From Castor canadensis (Eukaryota > Chordata > Mammalia > Rodentia > Castoridae), in assembly GCF_047511655.1 (NCBI RefSeq), contig NC_133398.1, positions 45,203,638-45,267,637 on the forward strand: 64,000 nt of DNA, written 5' to 3'. The first letter of the stretch is position 1, and each line of letters starts with the position of its first letter. This document shows, piece after piece, positions 56,714 through 64,000 of the stretch. The translations under genes and the position numbers were made by a program. The notes beneath the pieces are model-generated. The model was not told where the DNA came from. It saw only the letters and a list, made by a program, of their open reading frames with translations, and ran no database searches.

Positions 56714-56941
56714 AAATCCCAGGGCTTTCTTTTTACCAGAGTATAATGTGTTAGTGAATTTCCTCTTTGGTCTTCATTTGAAAATGTCTTTTTTTTTGCG
56801 TTAGAATTTCTGAGGCTGTGAGCACACTATATTGTTTGTATACTAGCTTGGTATGGAATTTCAGATAAGCAGTTTGATATACTCTTTTAAAAATTGTTTT
56901 TATGAGTTCAAACTCTAATTCTAAGACAATTAAGAGATGTG

Positions 56942-57143
56942 TTGCCAAGTGCCAGTGGCTCACACTTATAATCCTAGCTACTCAGGAGGCAGAGGTCAGG
57001 AGGATCGCAGTTCAAAGCCAGCCCAAATAGTTGTCTATTTGGGTTTTGAAAAAAACCCATCACAAAAAGGGTTGGTGGAGTGGCTCAAGGTGAAGCCTTG
57101 AGTTCAAACTCAAGTACTGCCAAAAACAAAACAAAACAAAAAA
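56942..57143 (+). mobile_element. Dimeric 7SL-tRNA SINE with target duplication
   Basis: 7SL-like part ('agtggctcacacttataatc') joined to the shortened tRNA-like part ('gtggctcaaggtgaagcctt'). AAGAGATGTG flanks it at 56932-56941 and 57144-57153. Confidence 0.95.
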
Positions 57144-57153
57144 AAGAGATGTG

Positions 57154-58717
57154 GCATCAATACCTTTCTCAATGCTCTGCTGACTGGTGAGGGAGAGGGA
57201 ATGCAGTGCGATTTTGAGTGTTGAGGTGGGGACACCTTAGAGTGGTGAGTGGTTTTGTAAAAGATCCGCTTCTCTCTTAGTGAACTGCACTCCTTTCTGA
57301 GTACCTTGGCTGGTCAAGAGAACTTAGCTGTCTCTTCAGGTCTCATGAATATCTCTTACCATCTTACTGGCTATACCTCTTTATGACTGCATGTGTGCTT
57401 GAGAAAAAAAGGTAACAGGGTTTTTATAGCTTCACCAGATCCTTTGCTTTGACTTTGATATTTTTGGCAGGAAAAGAAACTGAGTCAATGAATGGCTTTA
57501 AGGGTACATGTCTCCAGGAGGGTGCCACCATTTGGCCTCCTGATAACAACAACGACTAGCCTATTTGACAATATAAAAGTAGCAACTCTAATACACTCCA
57601 GGATGGAACCTTCATCCATCCATCTACTGTTGGCACTTTTGTTATTTCCTCCCAAGGGATGCTTGCCTTTCTCTATAGGCTACATGGGAAGTTGGAGAAG
57701 CTGGAAAAGCAATTTTCTTTTCCTCTCCTTCTTAACCATTTCCCCTAATCTTGAGACACAAGGTCCCTGCTTGTCCTTGGCAGGGAGGGGTGGGTGGGGG
57801 TGGGGCTTGCTGATCACTAGGCAGCCTATCCACCTCCAGGAAAGGAAGGGAAAGTTCATTTGAACAAGAAGCTGATTAAAGATTGAGAAAGGCTTTTAAA
57901 ATGAACTATATTTTAAAACTGACTGTATTTTCCTTCAACTAAAGAATTCAGACTGAGTTTATGAATTGGATCAAATATTTTCACCTTTATGTCAGGTTGG
58001 ATCTCCTAAAATAGTGACCTTATCTGTTAAAAATGATAATATAGAAAATGAGATATTTCAGGCTGGTTAGTTAGCTCAGCTATTGTCTTCTAATCTTAAA
58101 AGACTAACTTAAGTAATAGTTTCTTGTTTCCCTTCTGCCAAACCTTAATTGATTAAGTCTTGTCTTTCTGGCATTATCATGGTAAGATATCATGTTTCAC
58201 AAAAAGATTTTTAAGTAAAACCTAAATTTTGAAAACCTCATTTCAGTTTTTCTCTCTTTTGAAAGGCTATTCTAGTATGTCTGAATCTCTTTCAGGTAAT
58301 AGACAACTGACTTCTGACTCCTGTTTTCTCCAGCCTTGCTTGTATCCAGCTGGTATTGTTTTCCCTCCTGTGATACAGATTCTTCTTTATCTGTAACCAC
58401 CTGATTTGGAGGAAGTTAGAGGAAACTGAGCAGAACAACCTTGTTATTCCTTTGCTACAGTAAAGGTTTCACAGCAGCAACTGACTACAACATGTTATGA
58501 GAGGAGATACTGAGGCAGCAAAGTATGATCTGAGGTCTTTGAAAAGTAAACTTTTGTTGTGTATTACAAAGCTAAATATTTTTAAACACAATATTTTAAA
58601 TTAGACTTTCCCCCCTAATTTTGGAGTATGAAAACACATCCTGTACATCCTTAATTAAAACACAAATAATATTAATTATAACAATAAAATCAGTTTGTTG
58701 TTTAAAAAAGTAAAACA
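57154..58717. other. Unassigned stretch
   Basis: The 123-codon plus frame at 57492-57863 has no recognisable domain and crosses a G-rich tract at 57780-57806. I do not call it a gene. Confidence 0.45.
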
Positions 58718-58850
58718 AGCTGTGTGTATGGTGATGCACATCTACAATTCCAGCACTCAGGAGGCAGAGGTGGGAGGTTCTTGAGTTTCAGGCCTCCTGA
58801 ACTACATAGTGAGATCTGACTCCCAAAACTTAAAAATAAATAAATAAATG
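58718..58850 (+). mobile_element. B1-like SINE
   Basis: 'tggtgatgcacatctacaat', 'cagcactcaggaggcagagg' and 'gaactacatagtgagatctg', with a TAAA-repeat tail. Confidence 0.9.
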
Positions 58851-59414
58851 TCATGCTTATTTATTGATAAAGAATAAGGATGGGGAAAATAGACCTGCTA
58901 GACTTCCCATGTAGATCTTCACTAGTAAAACTACTTAACATGTTTGTTCAATCTGCAGCCTCTTTCCACATGACTTTCAAGGTGTTATTTTAATACAGAT
59001 GGAGCTCAATGAGTGATGGGACTGAATGAGGAAGAGATGGTTCATGCAGATATTAACCACCAGTTCTATCCCAGCAAAGGTAATGTTCTTGTTGTATTTG
59101 TTGAAAGACTCTAAGAGGAAGGAAGAGACATTAGTGAGAATTTCCCGCAGATAAAACATGTTTTAGTTTAAAGAAATCCTGCTTAATTATGTTCCCCAAA
59201 TATCATATATGAGTAAGTTAGGATGGAAGTTGGAAATCTTGTTTTTTGTCCAAGAAAATTTTTTTCTGCCAAACTTCCTGTTATAATGAATCTCTCTCCT
59301 CTCTCTCCTCCCTCATTTCTCCTTTCTTCCTCCCTCCCCCTCACATCTTCCTTTTCTTTCCAGGTAAAGACTGGTTCAGTTCTTGCTTGAGGTAACAACT
59401 GGAGCTGTTTTACT
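58851..59414. other. Unassigned, with a CT-rich tract
   Basis: A pyrimidine-rich tract lies at 59291-59362. No other feature recognised. Confidence 0.45.
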
Positions 59415-59785
59415 ACCTGTGTCACTTGTTGTTACTGTGATGAAATACCCAAAAGAAGATACTTTATAAAGTTTACTTTGGTTCATGGTTCTAGGGATCT
59501 CATCTAGTGATGGCCTTCTTGTTGGTAGTCTCAAGATCACACAGAAATTCATGGCAAGACATAGAGTGGATGCCCTTGTCTGGTCTCTCTCTTTTTATAA
59601 AGCTACCAGGATTCAAACATGGGGCTCCATCCTTACTGAACTTACCTAATCCTAATCACTTCCCAAAGGTTCCTACTCCATGTACAATAATTATTTCCGC
59701 CTTCATTATGCCTCATCATAGGAACTAAATTTCAATACGTGAAGCCTTGGAGGACATTCAGACCATATCTAAATCGTAGCACTAT
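59415..59785 (-). mobile_element. MaLR-type LTR remnant, minus strand
   Basis: Antisense MaLR order: 'ctgtgatgaaatacccaaaa', 'tttataaagtttactttggt', 'tacctaatcctaatcacttc' and 'ggacattcagaccatatcta'. Diverged; the family call is from memory. Confidence 0.6.
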
Positions 59786-60113
59786 CACATAACCTTTATA
59801 TAAGTAATAAATATATAAAACCTTGAATTTTCATCACATTTCTAAGTATTATGTGTACATCAAAAACAATTCTGGAAATAGAAAAAAAGCTGAAGATTAA
59901 AATCAACCACAATTCTACCACTCAGGAGAAAACATTAACAGTAGAAAGGATTAAGTTAGTAAGTAGTTTAAAGGGTACAGCAAAAATGAGTCAAGCATAG
60001 AGGAAACTAAGGAAAAAGCAAAGCTTTTGAATTTGCTTACTTTGAATGGGGACAGTAAAAATTAATTATCCATTAACCTATCCTCTTTAAAAGTATCAAA
60101 AGAGTTGAATGAA
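59786..60113. other. Unassigned stretch
   Basis: AT-rich DNA between the LTR remnant and a dimeric SINE; no family or gene recognised. Confidence 0.4.
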
Positions 60114-60315
60114 GCCAGGCATCAGTGGCTTACGTCTGTAATCCTAGCTACTTGGGAGGCTGAGTTCAAGGCGAGTGGGAGCAAACAGTACAAGAGACTC
60201 CATCTTTAAAATAACCAAAGCAAAATGGACTAGAGGCATGGTTCAAGTGATTGAGTGCCTGCTTTGCAACCATGAAGCCATGAATTCAAACCTGTTACAC
60301 CAAAAAAAAAAAAAA
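60114..60315 (+). mobile_element. Dimeric 7SL-tRNA SINE
   Basis: 'gccaggcatcagtggcttac' and 'aaaataaccaaagcaaaatg' joint, then tRNA-like part ('tgattgagtgcctgctttgc') and A tail. A short deletion removes part of the 7SL-like unit. Confidence 0.92.
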
Positions 60316-61056
60316 GTAGAACAAGTGATTCATCTTCAATAGTCAGGCATATATACATAAAAGCTCCAAATTACCAAATTATACCATATATTTTATGCCT
60401 AAGCAAAGGGCTTGGCAAACTATCATCAAAATCCACTTCTTATTACTTCTATTGAATTTTGGATTTCACCTTTAACTCCCCAAAGAGTATTTTCTCATGG
60501 AATTTAAATTTGATGGAAAACTTCACACAGTCATCGCTAAAGAAATCTGTGTCTAGATTAAACACACTTAGGAGTCACCTAGAAAAAGCAAAATAACCAC
60601 CTCATAGGACATGAGGAGATAAGATCAGTGTATAAAATCTACTTGGTTTACAAAGTCTATTTCTTCTATTTCTCAGCCCACAAATCTCTCACGACCTTGG
60701 TCTATGAAAATAACTTTTTAGTGGATAAGTATCTTTGAGAAATGCTTTATGGTACATCTTTTTACACATTAGCACATTAAGGCTCTGAGTAGTCAAGAAA
60801 ATAATTTACTTTTGTTTCAAATGATATTTTTTCCCCAAACTTCTCTGACCATGAATCCTTTGGTGGTTGAGCACCTATTAATAATTCAAAAAACTCAGTA
60901 TCTGAGGACCATTGAATGTCATCTTAATGTAGCTGTCTAGGATTTTCAGCTATATTAGTAATCCAGAGTTAAATAAGCTCAATAAATCTCACCCCATACC
61001 TACACTTACACAGTAAGTTCTAAAGTCAAACAATTTATAGGGACATTTCCTTTAAA
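60316..61056. other. Unassigned stretch
   Basis: AT-rich; neither a repeat family nor a plausible frame was recognised. Confidence 0.4.
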
Positions 61057-61152
61057 ATGGTGATGTACATCTATAGTTCCAGCTACTTGGGATCATGAGT
61101 TCAGGCCAGCCTGGGTAACACAGTGAGACCCTGTCTCAATTCTTTAAAAAAA
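61057..61152 (+). mobile_element. B1-like SINE, internally shortened
   Basis: 'gatgtacatctatagttcca' and 'ccagcctgggtaacacagtg', then 'agaccctgtctcaattcttt' and an A tail. The middle 7SL block is partly missing. Confidence 0.85.
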
Positions 61153-62189
61153 TAACTTTAAGAAATCAGCATGCATAAATAAATTTTATGGTATGCAGAG
61201 GAAAGAAACCAGTATGTATTTCAGGGACGCTGAGAAGACTGACTTGGTGAACATGTTAATGGAACAAAAGGAGGATGATTTTAAAGAATATTTTATGCTA
61301 GCCAAGGTGACTCATTCCTGCCCCACAAGGAAGGATACATCTGTAGTTACTATAATACCTCCCAGACTCCTCTGAGCTATGCTGTCTAAATGCTATATAG
61401 TTCAAATGTTTTGGCTAATGTTTATAAATTAATGTACTTATGACTCATTCTAACAATACAAGAGAGTGAATGCCCACTCAAGGGAAATGAATAGTAGCCG
61501 TCACAGTTCTAATAGAGCTCACCATGAGTGCAGCATTTAAGTTTCATCTTTTTCCTGGCATATATCATATATATGAAAATACTTTAAGGATGTAAAATAA
61601 AGATTAAAAGTTTTAAATTCAAAATCTTTAGGATAATATATAAATATTATGTGCTATATATTTGCCTGACTTTATATGCTTGTGAATGCACATCAAATAT
61701 ACCCTATTTGAGAAGTAAAACTCCCAACACTAAAAATCTTCCTTCTATCTTACTTTTTCTAGAAAAAAAAGCTGACAATCTTGATATAAGTACTAAATCA
61801 GAATCAGTTTCCCTGTCTCTCTCCTAGTGTGTTAATACATGAAAAAAATGATCTTATTTGCTACCATAGATGGATACACCAGATTAAATGAATCTTAATG
61901 GTTGGTCACTTTTCATTTCTTCATCTCTTGGTTCTTTGAGATACTTCTTATCACCACCACAAAATAAATACAAACATCACAGAAAAGAAGGTGATACTTT
62001 TATTTGCAAACATTTTATTGAACTATTATACTATTTAAGCTATCTCTCTTCAAAAATTATAGCTTTCAGAAATACAGCATTCAGAAATTTTACATGTAAC
62101 TCTTCAAGGGTAAGCCACTTTACTTTTAGTTGGGTTGAATAAAGTTTAGCAACAAGACACTTGTATAAAGACTATCAGTTGATTTGGAC
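61153..62189. other. Unassigned stretch
   Basis: Two AATAAA motifs on the minus strand near 61995-62020 lie downstream of the frame at 62190-62312. Otherwise nothing is recognised. Confidence 0.4.
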
Positions 62190-62312
62190 TCAGTTTCTGC
62201 TAGCGTTATGTAGAGCATCCATGATGGTTTTATTGTACTCAGCAATCTGCTTGGTCACATTTTTAATAATTGGCTGGTAATCACTCTCTTGACTCTTAGT
62301 TGCTATGACTAA
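62190..62312 (-). pseudogene. Possible coding remnant (weak)
   Basis: The minus strand is open for 40 codons up to a TGA at 62190-62192, with a hydrophilic, helix-like composition ([20 protein letters not shown]). Two in-frame stops lie just upstream, with protein-like text further on (SEPQIIFIDSVPP). I cannot name a parent gene. It could be the end of an old retrocopy or chance. Confidence 0.25.
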
Positions 62313-62451
62313 TTACATGAGTTAAGGAGGAACACTGTCAATAAAAATAATCTGTGGCTCAGAAAGGAACTAAATCATATTGGTGTTATTGAGCACAGGT
62401 AATTCAGAAAAGCACAGTAAGAATAATTGTAAGATATAATATGCTGTTTCA

Positions 62452-62530
62452 GGTCTGGGAGCATGGCTCCAGTGGTAGAGTATCTGCCTAGAAGCACAAG
62501 GCCCTGAGTTTAAACCCCAGTACTGTAAAA
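62452..62530 (+). mobile_element. tRNA-like SINE monomer
   Basis: 'gcatggctccagtggtagag' and 'gagtttaaaccccagtactg'. The flanks share a diverged TAATATGC repeat. Confidence 0.92.
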
Positions 62531-63111
62531 ATATGTAATATGCCATTTTAACAGATGAAAAGTAAATAGAAACTTAAGAGGCCAAATAAAACTTGTTCCA
62601 AAAAAAGTTTACTTGCGGAATAAACACTTCATTATTTAATGTTAAGCATCTCAATCTAATTCTGGTCTTAGAACAATCTAGTATTCAGAAAACTCATTTT
62701 TTTAAAAGACTACTACACAGAATTTCAGGCTCATTTCTAGACTTCACCCTGTTTCAATAAACAGGATTTTATCCTGGATGGATAAAAACAGAGTGCTGGA
62801 CTTGAAGCATTTTGTGAATACTGAGTCTTCTGCTTTTAAGCTAAGGTATCATACCACTGGAAACAGAGACCCTACTATATCTTATCTGGAGGAAGATGGT
62901 GTTCATGCTGCCCCTAAGGGGAAGTTCAGCAGTATCGTAAAGATAAACCTATTCTACCACTGAGTCAGGATCTGGATCTTCAACGAAAGATGTCCTTGAA
63001 TGAGTCAAAGGGAACAGGAAATAAATCTTGGGAGATGTTTGTTATAACTCTACATCATATGACCTCAGTAGTGGCTGCTTCCTTAATGGTCACACAAAAA
63101 AGATATGTAAG
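62531..63111. other. Unassigned stretch
   Basis: The small plus frames at 62778-62963 and 62990-63172 show no known domain; the second runs into a SINE. Confidence 0.4.
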
Positions 63112-63123
63112 AAGATGGGACTT

Positions 63124-63222
63124 GGATTGGAGGTATGACTCAAGTGGTACAGCACCTGCTTTGCAAGTGTGAAGCCCTGAGTTCAAATTCCAGTACCACC
63201 AAAAAAAAAAAAAGGAAAGAAC
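63124..63222 (+). mobile_element. tRNA-like SINE monomer with 12-bp target duplication
   Basis: 'gtatgactcaagtggtacag' and 'gagttcaaattccagtacca' plus a long A tail. AAGATGGGACTT flanks it at 63112-63123 and 63223-63234 without mismatch. Confidence 0.95.
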
Positions 63223-63265
63223 AAGATGGGACTTAAGTATTAGTCCATATTTGGTCTTACCATTT

Positions 63266-63308
63266 GGAAAATGTTAACTGATGTTCATATTCCAAATAGT
63301 TACATACC
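63266..63308. repeat. 43-bp direct repeat, copy 1
   Basis: Starts GGAAAATGTTAACTGATG and ends GTTACATACC. It matches 63958-64000 with 4 differences. Confidence 0.92.
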
Positions 63309-63479
63309 TATGTACTTAATAACTATGCTGCATTATAATGCTGTACTCCTTACTTAGTAGAAATAAGTTGAAGTTGAATTGGGTGAATTATGGATGAAAT
63401 CAAAGGTCAAACTTCTCATGACCCTACTTGATTATCATCCTTTGTTGCCCAAGGAACAGCATCATAAACAACAATACAT

Positions 63480-63665
63480 ATAACTGTATCTAATTCTCCC
63501 GATTACTATGACAAGGAAGCATTAACATTTTAGAGGTGGTAAAAATTGAGGCTTAAACAGATTAAGTAAACTGTCCAAAGACCATAACTTGTAAGTGGTA
63601 GAGTCAACATTAAAAATTATACCTCTGACTCCCAAACCTATGTATTTATTCTCTGTACTGCATTA
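63480..63665 (+). mobile_element. MIR SINE
   Basis: 'gaggcttaaacagattaagt', 'aactgtccaaagaccataac' and 'cttgtaagtggtagagtcaa' are MIR blocks in order. Confidence 0.85.
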
Positions 63666-63680
63666 TAACCCTGTATTCCT

Positions 63681-63681
<1 letters not shown>

Positions 63682-63711
<30 letters not shown>
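63682..63711. repeat. (AC)n microsatellite
   Basis: About 14 uninterrupted AC units. Confidence 0.96.
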
Positions 63712-63715
<4 letters not shown>

Positions 63716-63957
63716 GAAGAGTTGAAAATAGGTATTATTCATTTATGCTTCACCCAGTTTTGTTAGTTTTGTACATATTAGATATTTGACAGTGTGCTGA
63801 ACTGAATTTTCATTTGAATCTTTACAGAAATTCCTAGAAAAAAACTCAGTGAAGTTCATTTGAACCATTTTAAAGGATACATTCTTTCATCACAAAATTA
63901 TTTTGTTCATGGTGTTGCCACTTTCTCTCCAAATTTGTAAGCTAAAAACACAAAAAG

Positions 63958-64000
63958 GGAAAATGTTAACTGATGCTTATATTCTAAATAATTACATACC
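63958..64000. repeat. 43-bp direct repeat, copy 2 (cut by window end)
   Basis: Second copy of 63266-63308, 692 bp further on. The window ends inside or at its end, so its true length is unknown. Confidence 0.92.

Noticed and set aside
57492..57863. 123-codon open frame as a gene
   Set aside because: No known motif, and part of it translates a G-rich tract.
1..64000. CRISPR array, operon or other prokaryotic system
   Set aside because: No regularly spaced repeats, no dense coding, and eukaryotic SINE/LINE content throughout.

Overview
This window is mammalian nuclear DNA, almost certainly rodent. It is AT-rich, and no functional protein-coding gene can be supported from the sequence. Nearly every recognisable feature is an interspersed repeat. 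Three signs point to a rodent: tRNA-Ala-derived ID-like SINEs, B1-like 7SL-derived monomers, and abundant L1. A lineage-specific tRNA-like SINE (box A near GTGGCTCAAGTGGTAGAG, ending GAGTTCAAACCCCAGTACC plus an A tail) occurs alone and fused to a 7SL-like unit. I infer a castorimorph rodent such as beaver, but I could not check this by alignment.

Layout. Bases 1-10,000 hold a pyrimidine microsatellite attached to a SINE, a 65-bp tandem duplication ending in a perfect hairpin, an old L1 on the minus strand, two Tigger-type DNA transposon fossils in opposite orientation, and MIR and L2 remnants. Bases 10,000-23,000 are mostly unassigned sequence with MIR, L2, ID and one L1 3' UTR fragment. Bases 23,900-25,400 contain a rearranged minus-strand L1 with a solo-LTR-like element in the middle.

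The core of the window is 28,950-41,900. An old plus-strand L1 tail is split by a 5.3-kb LTR provirus with a 4-bp target duplication. The provirus has two recognisable LTRs, a GC-rich leader, and no gag, pol or env frame that I can recognise. Directly after the old L1 tail begins a nearly full-length L1 (5' UTR, ORF1, ORF2, 3' UTR). It is broken by frameshifts, by a deletion in the reverse transcriptase region and by at least seven SINE insertions.

Bases 42,000-51,000 hold more old L1 fragments, many SINEs, and a three-level nest in which a younger L1 sits inside a SINE that sits inside an older L1. Bases 51,000-64,000 hold MaLR-like LTR remnants, an old MER-type DNA element, a 110-bp L1 tail insertion with a perfect 14-bp target duplication, compound SINEs, a weak possible coding remnant on the minus strand near 62,200, and a 43-bp direct repeat that runs to the end of the window.

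The window therefore reads as intergenic or intronic DNA shaped by successive retrotransposition. The short ORFs scattered through it look like chance frames or fragments of transposon proteins. Family names come from memory of consensus sequences, and boundaries of old elements are approximate.
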